Assembly (NCBI GenBank): GCA_026770585.1
Contig: MU646407.1
Coordinates: 614,395 to 626,009 of the forward strand
Reading direction: 5' to 3'
Source: Baffinella frigidus
Lineage: Eukaryota; Cryptophyceae; Cryptomonadales; Baffinellaceae
DNA length: 11,615 nucleotides
Shown here: piece by piece, positions 6,477 through 11,101 of the stretch
Position numbering within the stretch: position 1 is the stretch's first letter
Layout of the letters: each line of letters starts with the position of its first letter
Notes under the pieces: model-generated
The model's input: the letters and a program-made list of their open reading frames with translations, nothing else
What the model was told of the DNA's origin: nothing
Database searches by the model: none
Made by a program: the position numbers and the translations under genes

Positions 6477-6479
6477 CAG

Positions 6480-6632
6480 GTGGACCAGCTACCGCAGGGA
6501 GACACGCGCGTGCGCTACTCCGAGGAGTTCTTCGAGGTCAAGAAGTTGACGCCGGAAGACGTCGCGGATCTGGGGATTGGGACTATCGTGGGGTGGGACG
6601 CCGACGGGCTCATGACCAACGTCAGATGGCAG
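6480..6632 (+). CDS. Longest central exon, 51 codons
   Basis: The acceptor is CTAACACAG and the donor CAG|GTGCGTC. It is 153 nt, phase 0 at both ends. It reads VDQLPQGDTRVRYSEEFFEV, KKLTPEDVADLGIGTIVGWD and ADGLMTNVRWQ. The composition is that of a folded domain, with alternating hydrophobic and charged residues. It is the most protein-like piece of the window and has no duplicate here. I do not recognise the family; it is the best query for a homology search. Confidence 0.85.
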
Positions 6633-6665
6633 GTGCGTCTCCTAGCTCTGCCTTTCTTGGGTTGA

Positions 6666-6718
6666 CCGACTATTCTCAAGTTGACAGTCCGCGTGTGCGG
6701 TGCAAATCCGTGAACTTT
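6666..6718 (-). repeat. AAGTTGAC inverted-repeat element, copy 3
   Basis: Reverse orientation: CCGACTATTCTCAAGTTGAC, then GTGCGG, then TGCAAATCCGTGAACTTT. It starts about 30 bp after the donor of exon 6480. Confidence 0.8.
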
Positions 6719-6930
6719 GGAGCGGAAAAGTGCCCGGTCTCGCGATGTTGGTGAGCCCAAAAAGACTGAGACAGAGTTAGTACTTTGCTGGGTTTCCCCA
6801 TCGCGTCCGTGTTTTTTTAGGAAAGCGTTGACTATTAAATGTAGAGGCTGTTTAACTTCTTGTATTTGCTGGTACCAGCCGAGCTCGCTGTCTCTCAACC
6901 CGAAGCCCGAAATCCGAAACCCGAAACCAG
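6719..6930. other. Intron sequence, diverged MITE remnant
   Basis: CCGTGTTTTTTTAGGAAAGC, then ATTAAATGTAGAGGCTGTTT, then a 12 bp palindrome GCTGGTACCAGC (6868-6879). The middle words resemble the elements at 7733 and 8054. It ends with CCCGAAA repeats and an ACCAG acceptor. Confidence 0.4.
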
Positions 6931-7191
6931 GATGGGTCTGTCGAGTACTGATCTAGGCAATAACTCAAAGTCACCGAGTGACTTTGAATTACGTAATTAT
7001 GCGACACAGAGAATCCGCCCGAGTGCTCTGTCTCTAAACCCGCTTCGGTTTCGCAGAAGTGAAACCCGAAACCCGAAAGGACGGGTCAGTCGAGTACCCC
7101 TCTTTCTAACCCTGACCCTAAACCCTAAACCCTCGGTCCGTTAACCCGAAAACCCGGACGCACGATGGGTCCGTGGAGTACTGCTGTACAG
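6931..7191 (+). pseudogene. Three decayed upstream copies of the DGSVEYCC exon
   Basis: The copies lie at 6931-6951 (DGSVEY then TGA), 7080-7103 (DGSVEYPS, no acceptor) and 7164-7191 (DGSVEYCCT, acceptor CACG instead of CAG, donor ACAG|GTTTGG). Each follows CCCGAAA or CCCTAAA repeats. The intact copy is at 7307. Confidence 0.7.
6965..6998. repeat. Perfect 10 bp hairpin plus 12 bp palindrome
   Basis: TCAAAGTCAC (6965-6974) and GTGACTTTGA (6978-6987) pair around a 3-base loop. AATTACGTAATT (6987-6998) follows directly. Function is unknown; it may be a remnant of a small inverted-repeat element. Confidence 0.7.
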
Positions 7192-7200
7192 GTTTGGGGG

Positions 7201-7250
7201 TCTATTCTTAAGTTGACATGCTGGGTTTGCGGTACGAATCCGTCAACTTT
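7201..7250 (-). repeat. AAGTTGAC inverted-repeat element, copy 4
   Basis: TCTATTCTTAAGTTGACATG, then GGTACGAATCCGTCAACTTT and GGAGCG. It is close to consensus, in reverse orientation, between exon copies 7164 and 7307. Confidence 0.85.
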
Positions 7251-7306
7251 GGAGCGATAACGGGCCCGGGAAACCCGAAACACTAAACCCGAAAACCCGG
7301 ACGCAG

Positions 7307-7373
7307 GATGGGTCCGTTGAGTACTGCTGTACGGGTTTCGGCGGACGATTCTTCCTCGTGCTGCATAAAGAAG
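7307..7373 (+). CDS. Exon (DGSVEYCCTGFGGRFFLVLHKE), intact copy
   Basis: The acceptor is CCGGACGCAG and the donor GAAG|GTATTG. It has 22 codons plus one base; it starts in phase 0, matching exon 6480, and ends in phase 1, matching exon 8382. It reads DGSVEYCCTGFGG then RFFLVLHKE. At least five other partial copies lie from 6931 to 7901. GFGG/RFF may include an extra three residues, since the downstream copies read CCTGFFLVLHKE. Confidence 0.65.
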
Positions 7374-7388
7374 GTATTGTTTTGCTCC

Positions 7389-7441
7389 AAAGTTGAGGGG
7401 TTCGTACCTCAAACCCAGCATGTCAACTACAGAAAAGGCGA
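7389..7441 (+). repeat. AAGTTGAC inverted-repeat element, copy 5
   Basis: CTCCAAAGTTGAGGGGTTCG, then AACCCAGCATGTCAACTACA. It lies in forward orientation just after the donor of exon 7307. Confidence 0.8.
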
Positions 7442-7525
7442 CCAAACCGAGTGAGGCAGATCTAGATATCCGCCAGTGTCGAGAAAGAGACCTAGTCTTA
7501 CAAGGCCTCCACGGAAGGGAATACG

Positions 7526-7655
7526 TAATCCGGGTACACGTATTTTACCTTTAAAAGCTGGCAATGAAAATTACTACACAACGGGTCACGTCCGAAGCAA
7601 TTGTGTAGTAATTTTCAATACCAGCCTTTAAAAGAAAATACTTGTTGCCGGATGA
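7526..7655. mobile_element. MITE with about 41 bp inverted arms
   Basis: The arms are 7540-7581 and 7601-7641. The inner 16 bp are perfect: AAAATTACTACACAA on the left and its complement on the right. The outer part (GTATTTT, TTTAAA, GCTGG) has a few mismatches. ATCCGG at about 7528 and CCGGAT at about 7648 may be the true ends. The loop is about 19 bp. Flanking CGAGTGAGGCAGA is repeated directly at 7448-7460 and 7662-7674. Confidence 0.85.
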
Positions 7656-7674
7656 ACATGGCGAGTGAGGCAGA

Positions 7675-7715
7675 GCTGCTGCTGTACGGGCTTCTTCCTC
7701 GTCCTGCATAAAGAA
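7675..7715 (+). pseudogene. Partial copy of the DGSVEYCC exon (3' part)
   Basis: Reads CCCTGFFLVLHKE with donor GAAG|GTATCA, like exon 7307. It lacks the acceptor and the DGSVEY start, and instead follows GTGAGGCAGAGCTG. Confidence 0.65.
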
Positions 7716-7732
7716 GGTATCACGTCCGGGTG

Positions 7733-7864
7733 TGTACCAGGAAACGAGTGTATAATAGATGTAGGGGCTGTATAACTACGTGCATATTAGATGTAGAGGC
7801 TATATAACAACTGTAATATTACATGTATGCGATAATAACTACATGTATAGCCGTTTTCTGGTAC
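7733..7864. mobile_element. MITE-like element with GTACCAG ends
   Basis: GTACCAGGAAAC (7733-7744) and GTTTTCTGGTAC (7853-7864) form inverted ends with one mismatch. The interior has two copies of ATTAGATGTAGRGGCT and ACATGT palindromes. Its right end abuts an exon copy exactly at GTAC|TGC, where the intact exon reads GAGTACTGC. Confidence 0.7.
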
Positions 7865-7901
7865 TGCTGCACGGGCGTGTTCCTCTTGCTGCATCACGCA
7901 G
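7861..7901 (+). pseudogene. Partial copy of the DGSVEYCC exon with a changed end
   Basis: Reads YCCTGVFLLLHHA and ends in phase 1 at GCAG|GTCGGT, the same phase as 7307-7373. The 5' part is replaced by the MITE at 7733. It could be used only if spliced from an upstream partial copy. Confidence 0.5.
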
Positions 7902-7914
7902 GTCGGTTTCGCCT

Positions 7915-7990
7915 GAACCCTCAACCCTATTTCATACACCCTGAACCCTAGACCCTACACCCTACACCCTACACCCTGAACCCCGAACCC
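7915..7990 (+). repeat. Telomere-like tract before exon copy 7999
   Basis: CCCTACA, CCCTGAA and CCCGAA variants end in GAAACCAG, the acceptor of the next exon copy. Confidence 0.85.
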
Positions 7991-7998
7991 GAAACCAG

Positions 7999-8080
7999 GA
8001 GGGGAGACGAAGAAGAACAAGAATGCGGACCACCTCATGACCGAAGCCCTCTCGCACCAGAAAACACACTTAGCTATATA
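7999..8080 (+). pseudogene. Copy A of the GETKKNK exon
   Basis: The acceptor is GAAACCAG and it starts in phase 1. It reads GETKKNKNADHLMTEALSHQ, then runs through a MITE end to a stop near 8081 with no GT donor. Compared with copy C (8382), homology stops after CTCTCG, where the MITE at 8054 begins. Copy A is therefore probably disrupted. Confidence 0.6.
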
Positions 8081-8117
8081 GCCCCTACATCTAATACATA
8101 CTCTCCTCTCCTGGTAC
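8054..8117. mobile_element. Short inverted copy of the GTACCAG MITE
   Basis: Left end GCACCAGAAAAC, right end CTGGTAC; the interior has AGCCCCTACATCTAATA, the reverse complement of the 7733 element's core. It is inserted where the uninterrupted exon copy C reads TCGTACC. This supports insertion at a GTACC site. Confidence 0.65.
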
Positions 8118-8132
8118 AAAAACGGACGTGAA

Positions 8133-8209
8133 GTGCAAGTCGCCACCGTTTGAAGTGCAAGTCGCCACCGTTTGTGCAAGTCGCCACCGTTTGTGCAAGT
8201 CGCCACCGT
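8133..8209 (+). repeat. Four-copy 19-22 bp tandem repeat
   Basis: GTGCAAGTCGCCACCGTTT starts at 8133, 8155, 8174 and 8193, with spacings of 22, 19 and 19 bp. It is intronic; function unknown. Confidence 0.95.
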
Positions 8210-8274
8210 GCATTAGTTTTCGTTGGCAGAGAGGCATCGATTGATGTGTTTCTCAGATAAGCCTGTTTCCGCAG

Positions 8275-8309
8275 GAGGGGAAAAGAAGAAGGACAAAGAA
8301 GCCGTCCCC
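8275..8309 (+). pseudogene. Copy B of the GETKKNK exon, truncated
   Basis: The acceptor is TTCCGCAG. It reads GEKKKDKEAVP and then passes into a telomere-like tract without a donor. Confidence 0.6.
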
Positions 8310-8376
8310 TTAAATCCTCAACCCTGAACCCTGAACCCTAAACCATGACCCCTAAACCCGAAACCCGAAACCCGAA
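8310..8376 (+). repeat. Telomere-like tract between exon copies B and C
   Basis: CCCTGAA, CCCTAAA and CCCGAAA repeats end in CCCGAAAGCAG, the acceptor of copy C. It replaces the missing 3' half of copy B. Confidence 0.9.
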
Positions 8377-8381
8377 AGCAG

Positions 8382-8452
8382 GAGGGGACACGAAGAAAAA
8401 CAAGGACGCCGACCCCGTCGTGACGGAAGCCCTCTCGTACCCTCCCTTTGAG
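8382..8452 (+). CDS. Exon (GDTKKNKDADPVVTEALSYPPFE), intact copy C
   Basis: The acceptor is CCGAAAGCAG and the donor TTTGAG|GTTCCT. It is 71 nt: GA completes a Gly codon with the G left over from exon 7307, then 23 codons follow to phase 0. It reads GDTKKNKDADPVV then TEALSYPPFE. The end phase matches the phase-0 exon at 8997. Of the three copies this is the only one with both splice sites and an uninterrupted frame. Confidence 0.7.
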
Positions 8453-8670
8453 GTTCCTCCGCCTCCCCACTCCTGCAAAATAGTAAGGCCGAGTGTAGGG
8501 TTTGCCGATACAAAGCTTGTAGAGTGCATGGTTTACCTGTAGAGTGTAGGGTTTAGTCGTCCAGCTCTGTCTCGGTCTGATCTGGCCTCCTGCCAGGGTT
8601 GTCCTGTCGTGTCGCGGGCGTGTGCCAACAGCCAGGCCCCCCTCGTAAACCCTCAACCCTCAACGCTGAG
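8453..8670. other. Intron sequence, no clear exon
   Basis: GAGTGTAGGGTTT-like words recur three times near 8489, 8520 and 8541. A short CCTGCCAG-started island at 8598-8633 has a good acceptor but no obvious donor. Confidence 0.35.
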
Positions 8671-8748
8671 GTGGACGAGGAGGGGCTCTCGCGGATCCCT
8701 CTAAGCCTGCTGACGAACAAGGGAACTCGGCCCGAAATGGGCCGAAAA
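8671..8748 (+). pseudogene. Copy 1 of the VDEEGLSRIPL exon
   Basis: Reads VDEEGLSRIPLSLLTNKGT and then diverges. It is preceded by GCTGAG, so the CAG acceptor is lost. A hairpin TCGGCCC/GGGCCGA with loop GAAAT follows at about 8728-8744. Confidence 0.65.
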
Positions 8749-8790
8749 TCTCTCCGTAGCCCGCTGGGTTTGGGTTTAGGGTTTGTGGGT

Positions 8791-8996
8791 CCGCCTGAGC
8801 GATTCCGGCGTTTTGATTGCAGGTTGACGAAGAAAGGTTGTCGCGGATCCCTTTAAACCCGTCACTTTGTCCTGCGGCGGAGGGGTGTTTGCAGACTATT
8901 CGCTCTCCCGGATTTGTACGAGCCCCCCCCGGATATCGGGCGATCTCCCGTACAAACCCCATCATCCGCCTGAGCGGTTCTGGCGTTTGATTGCAG
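8791..8996 (+). repeat. Duplicated intron 3' end
   Basis: CCGCCTGAGCGATTCCGGCG then TTTTGATTGCAG at 8791-8822 recurs at 8966-8996 with four differences. The acceptor region was therefore duplicated together with the exon that follows it. Confidence 0.85.
8823..8864 (+). pseudogene. Copy 2 of the VDEEGLSRIPL exon, truncated
   Basis: Good acceptor TTGATTGCAG. It reads VDEERLSRIPLNP, then leaves homology at CTTTAAACCC with no donor. Confidence 0.65.
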
Positions 8997-9091
8997 GTGG
9001 ACGAGGAAGGGCTCTCGCGGATCCCGCTGAACTTGCGGACAAACAAGGGGGCGAATATGGACGTGGTCGACGCGCAGAAACTCGTCCGCAG
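8997..9091 (+). CDS. Exon (VDEEGLSRIPLNLRTNKG..VDAQKLVR), intact copy 3
   Basis: The acceptor is TTGATTGCAG and the donor CGCAG|GTTCTC. It has 31 codons plus two bases: phase 0 start (fits 8382), phase 2 end (fits 9664). It reads VDEEGLSRIPLNLRTNKG then ANMDVVDAQKLVR. The 3' end, with donor and flank, is repeated at 9179-9210 and 9354-9390. The charged amphipathic pattern suggests the start of a helical region. Confidence 0.75.
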
Positions 9092-9124
9092 GTTCTCGCT
9101 CTGCCTCACTCGCGTTGTCTCGCG

Positions 9125-9180
9125 GACTATTCCTAAGTTGACACGCTTGATTTGCGGTACAAATCCGTCAACTATAGAGC
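9125..9180 (-). repeat. AAGTTGAC inverted-repeat element, copy 6
   Basis: GACTATTCCTAAGTTGACAC, then GGTACAAATCCGTCAACTAT and AGAGC. It lies between two copies of the VDAQKLVR exon end. Confidence 0.85.
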
Positions 9181-9210
9181 GTCGACGCGCAGAAACTCGT
9201 CCGAAGGTTC
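9179..9210 (+). pseudogene. Duplicate of the VDAQKLVR exon end
   Basis: GTCGACGCGCAGAAACTCGT followed by CCGAAGGTTCTC. The donor CAG is AAG here. A further partial copy of the donor flank (TCCGCAGGTTCTCGCTCTGC) is at about 9354-9373. Confidence 0.65.
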
Positions 9211-9390
9211 TCCACCGTTACCTGAAGTTAAAAGAGGTTCCACTTTTGCTTTGAGAAGTTCCACTCTCGACGTGTGTCTCGGTGAGCAGCGCTCTTCCAT
9301 ACCCACCCACCCTAGAGTGCGGCGGACGTCTCTTTGGCACAGCGTCTAGCGACATCCGCAGGTTCTCGCTCTGCCTCGATCGCGTTGACC
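9211..9390. other. Intron sequence
   Basis: GAGGTTCCACTTTTGCTTTG/GAAGTTCCACT form a short direct repeat near 9232-9268. No exon is supported. Confidence 0.35.
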
Positions 9391-9440
9391 GACTATTCTT
9401 AAGTTGACACGCTGGATTTGCGGTAAAAATTTGTCAACTT
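9391..9440 (-). repeat. AAGTTGAC inverted-repeat element, copy 7
   Basis: GACTATTCTTAAGTTGACAC, then ATTTGCGG and TTTGTCAACTT. It follows a copy of the exon-8997 donor flank, as copy 6 does. Confidence 0.85.
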
Positions 9441-9446
9441 AGAAAT

Positions 9447-9541
9447 ACCGGCATTACCAAAGTGTACCTTGGTAAACCTAATTCCGGCATTCCGTAGGGT
9501 GCTACCGTATGCAAAACCGTAGGGGGCACGGAATGCCGGAA
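9447..9541. mobile_element. Compact palindromic element
   Basis: TTCCGGCATTCCGT (9482-9495) and ACGGAATGCCGGAA (9528-9541) are perfect inverted ends of a 60 bp element. A smaller stem, TACCAA/TTGGTA, lies at about 9456-9475. CCGGCATT occurs as direct copies at 9449 and 9484. No open frame is seen. Confidence 0.75.
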
Positions 9542-9544
9542 ATA

Positions 9545-9570
9545 GGCGGGGAGTTAAGGCGGGGAGTTAA
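9545..9570 (+). repeat. 13 bp tandem duplication
   Basis: GGCGGGGAGTTAA at 9545-9557 and 9558-9570. Confidence 0.95.
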
Positions 9571-9591
9571 GTGAACGCCGCTCTTGATCGC

Positions 9592-9689
9592 AGCGGGAAC
9601 TGCGGGACGCGCTAAACCCTAACCCTAAACCCTAAACCCTAAACCCTAAACCCCAAACCCTAGAACGGAGCGGGAATTGAGGGACGCGC
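9592..9689 (+). repeat. Telomere-like insert flanked by a 21 bp direct repeat
   Basis: AGCGGGAACTGCGGGACGCG then C at 9592-9612, and AGCGGGAATTGAGGGACGCG then C at 9669-9689, differ at two positions. Between them lies a 56 bp insert, mostly CCCTAAA repeats. The repeat is coding sequence (RELRDA) in the right copy. The left copy has its own GATCGCAG acceptor and is cut off by the telomeric tract. Confidence 0.85.
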
Positions 9690-9742
9690 GCGGCGGGTCA
9701 CGCCTGCGCCGCCTGCTCACTTTGAAACTCAAGGCCGCCAAG
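9664..9742 (+). CDS. Exon (TERELRDARGGSRLRRLLTLKLKAAK)
   Basis: The acceptor AAACCCTAG is itself the end of a telomere-like tract, and the donor is AAG|GTCTCA. One base completes the Arg codon left by exon 8997, then 26 codons follow, ending in phase 0. It reads TERELRDARGG then SRLRRLLTLKLKAAK. Strongly charged leucine-rich helix, probable coiled coil. The last 13-14 codons are repeated five more times downstream with inverted-repeat elements between them. Confidence 0.7.
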
Positions 9743-9778
9743 GTCTCAGTCTATTTGGTTTCACCTCATTTTTGCTCT

Positions 9779-9831
9779 AAAGTTGACGGATTTGCACCAG
9801 AACCCCAGAATGTCAACTTGAGAGAAGTCGG
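9779..9831 (+). repeat. AAGTTGAC inverted-repeat element, copy 8
   Basis: CTCTAAAGTTGACGGATTTG, then CCAGAATGTCAACTTGAGAG and AAGTCGG. Confidence 0.85.
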
Positions 9832-9896
9832 CCAACAATAGTGGGGCGCGCCTGCCCCGCCTCCTCACTCTGAAACTCAAGGCCGCTAAGGTCTCA

Positions 9897-9949
9897 AAAG
9901 TTGACGACTTTGTACCTGAAACATGGTATGTTGACTTACGAATATTCGG
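9897..9949 (+). repeat. AAGTTGAC inverted-repeat element, copy 9
   Basis: AAAGTTGACGACTTTGTACC, then ATGGTATGTTGACTTACGAA and TATTCGG. It abuts the exon copy at GGTCTC. Confidence 0.85.
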
Positions 9950-10005
9950 CTGGGTCGCGCATGCGCCGCCTCCTCACCTTGAAACTCAAGGCCGCTAAGG
10001 TCTCC

Positions 10006-10055
10006 AAAGTTGACGGATTTGTACCAGAAAGCCAGCATGTCAACTTAAGAATAGA
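10006..10055 (+). repeat. AAGTTGAC inverted-repeat element, copy 10
   Basis: AAAGTTGACGGATTTGTACC, then CCAGCATGTCAACTTAAGAA and TAGAC. It is close to consensus. Confidence 0.9.
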
Positions 10056-10171
10056 CAGCCAACCATAGTGAATCGCGCCTGCACCGCCTGCTCACCTTGA
10101 AACTCAAGGCCGCTCAGGTCTCAGTCTATTTGGTTTCATCAACTTGGTGAGCCCGGGCTCGTTTTCGCTGT

Positions 10172-10223
10172 AAAGCTGACGGATTTTTACCAGAAACCCG
10201 GTGTGTCAACTTAAGAATGGACA
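10172..10223 (+). repeat. AAGTTGAC inverted-repeat element, copy 11
   Basis: AAAGCTGACGGATTTTTACC, then GTGTGTCAACTTAAGAATGG and AC. Confidence 0.85.
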
Positions 10224-10288
10224 GCCAACTTGAGTGAAGAGGGCCGTGCCGCCTGCTGACCCTGAAACTCAAGGCCGCTAAGGTCTCC

Positions 10289-10341
10289 AAAGTTGACGGG
10301 TTGTTACCAGAAACCCAGCATGTTGACTTAAGAATATTCGG
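10289..10341 (+). repeat. AAGTTGAC inverted-repeat element, copy 12
   Basis: AAAGTTGACGGGTTGTTACC, then CCAGCATGTTGACTTAAGAA and TATTCGG. Two lone AAAGTTGACAAA words at 10653 and 10688 may be remnants of a further copy. Confidence 0.85.
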
Positions 10342-10357
10342 CTGGGTCGCACCGCAC

Positions 10358-10441
10358 CGCCTCTTCACCTTGAAACTCAAGGCCGCTAACGTGAGAGAGA
10401 CCTGTATGAATGCCAACACGGCCGCCATCCACACGAGGCTA
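10358..10441 (+). CDS. Last exon-end copy with a unique extension (VRETCMNANTAAIHTRL)
   Basis: The sixth copy of the repeat (RLFTLKLKAAN) continues in frame into VRETCMNANTAAIHTRL, absent from the other copies. AAG|GTCTC is replaced by AAC GTGAGAGAG. The extension looks coding (helical, polar), so the ancestral exon probably ran through this point. No clear phase-0 acceptor is visible; CTCAAG|GCC is possible. No donor lies before the MITE that begins at about 10444 and brings a stop. It may be an exon broken by the array and the MITE. Confidence 0.4.
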
Positions 10442-10443
10442 CA

Positions 10444-10590
10444 ATTTGCCTTTTCTTAAAACACTCTTTTACAAGGTCTGCATGGTCTAGTAATTGTCAC
10501 GTCTCCGAGGGTTCAAGCCCCTTGGACGTGACAAATGCTCGTACAAATACTCGACGCGGCATTAAAACCAACATTTAAGAAAAGGCCAAT
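10444..10590. mobile_element. MITE-like element with a tRNA-like core
   Basis: Ends ATTTGCCTTTTCTTAAA and TTTAAGAAAAGGCCAAT are inverted repeats with one mismatch. The core has TGGTCTAGTAATTG (10483-10496), like a pol III A box. GGGTTCAAGCC (10510-10519) is like a B box, with a T-arm-like stem GAGGG/CCCTT around the 7-base loop TTCAAGC. TTGTCACGTC (10494-10503) and GACGTGACAA (10525-10534) enclose this arm like an acceptor stem. No anticodon arm is present, so it is not a tRNA gene. Confidence 0.7.
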
Positions 10591-10707
10591 GACCGCCTTG
10601 TGTGGATTTATGCAACCCCCCCACCGTCCTTTAGACCCGAAACCCGAGACCCTAAAGTTGACAAAACGCTAATGTTTACAAAACGCTAAAGTTGACAAAC
10701 CGCGCAG
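10591..10707. other. Intron sequence before exon 10708
   Basis: Contains one CCCGAAACCCGAGACCCTAAA tract and direct repeats of ACAAAACGCTAA(A/T) around two AAAGTTGACAAA words. It ends in CGCGCAG. Confidence 0.4.
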
Positions 10708-10767
10708 GAGGTGCTGGACGTGCTGCACGCCGACCGCCGCATCCTCGGCGCCCGCCTCGACCTCCAG
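10708..10767 (+). CDS. Exon (EVLDVLHADRRILGARLDLQ)
   Basis: The acceptor is ACCGCGCAG and the donor CAG|GTTATG. It is exactly 20 codons, phase 0 at both ends, reading EVLDVLHADRRILGARLDLQ. Heptad-like spacing of Leu/Val/Ile suggests a coiled coil continuing from the LTLKLKAAK segment. Partial copies lie at 10880 and at about 11174-11245. The donor flank GGTTATGAGC itself recurs at 10793 and, without the first G, at 10811. Confidence 0.7.
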
Positions 10768-10879
10768 GTTATGAGCTCCCATTTTCCCTCCGAGGTTATG
10801 AGCCTCTCTAGTTATGAGCCTGACATAATATATGTGTTTTGAGTACTGTGTACTCGTCCGGCCCCACGCCCGCATGCAG

Positions 10880-10915
10880 GACCGGCGCATTCTCGGTGCC
10901 CGTCTCGACCTACAG
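10880..10915 (+). CDS. Partial duplicate exon (DRRILGARLDLQ), splice-competent
   Basis: The acceptor is GCATGCAG and the donor ACAG|GTTACG. It has 12 codons, phase 0 at both ends, and synonymous differences from exon 10708 (ATT/ATC, GGT/GGC, CGT/CGC, CTA/CTC). Because it keeps both splice sites and the frame with silent changes, it could be used as an added or alternative exon. No such duplicate was seen for most other exons. Confidence 0.55.
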
Positions 10916-10934
10916 GTTACGAGCCCCTAGCCTT

Positions 10935-11062
10935 CCGAAGTGGACCAAATCGTGAATCTGGCTTTGGGGATTCCAGGCGGGCTCTTGAGCCGTTAGCCTC
11001 GAAAGTTTGAGGCTTGCCAGGCGAAATCTAGGAAGATAAAATCGGGATTTGGTCCATTTCGG
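10935..11062. mobile_element. MITE-like element with 17 bp inverted ends
   Basis: CCGAAGTGGACCAAATC (10935-10951) and GATTTGGTCCATTTCGG (11046-11062) match with one mismatch. Inside, CCAGGCGGGCTC and GCCAGGCGAAAT flank a small stem GCCTC/GAGGC. It is 128 bp with no open frame. Confidence 0.8.
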
Positions 11063-11101
11063 GGGAGCTGGTCACGTGGCTGCTCGCTGACCTGCAGGTC
11101 T

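Larger units (their letters stand above)
9743..10357 (+). repeat. Array of exon-end copies alternating with AAGTTGAC elements
   Basis: GAAACTCAAGGCCGCYAAGG and its flanks (RLLTLKLKAAK) begin anew near 9851, 9963, 10078, 10247 and 10355, after the exon at 9664-9742. An AAGTTGAC element follows each of the first five copies: 9779-9831, 9897-9949, 10006-10055, 10172-10223 and 10289-10341. Three of the exon-end copies join their element directly as GGTCTC(C)AAAGTTGAC. The other two carry an extra AGTCTATTTGGTTTCA spacer. Confidence 0.9.

Noticed and set aside
8660-9109. Minus-strand 149-codon frame
   Set aside because: It spans three tandem copies of the plus-strand VDEEGL exon together with their introns, so the openness is a shadow of the repeats.
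9664-10441. CRISPR array
   Set aside because: The repeats are coding exon ends and inverted-repeat elements with diverged copies, not identical repeats with unique spacers, and the context is a spliced eukaryotic gene.
10471-10540. Functional tRNA gene
   Set aside because: A box, B box and T arm are recognisable, but there is no anticodon arm and the acceptor-like stem abuts the T arm, so it cannot fold as a tRNA.
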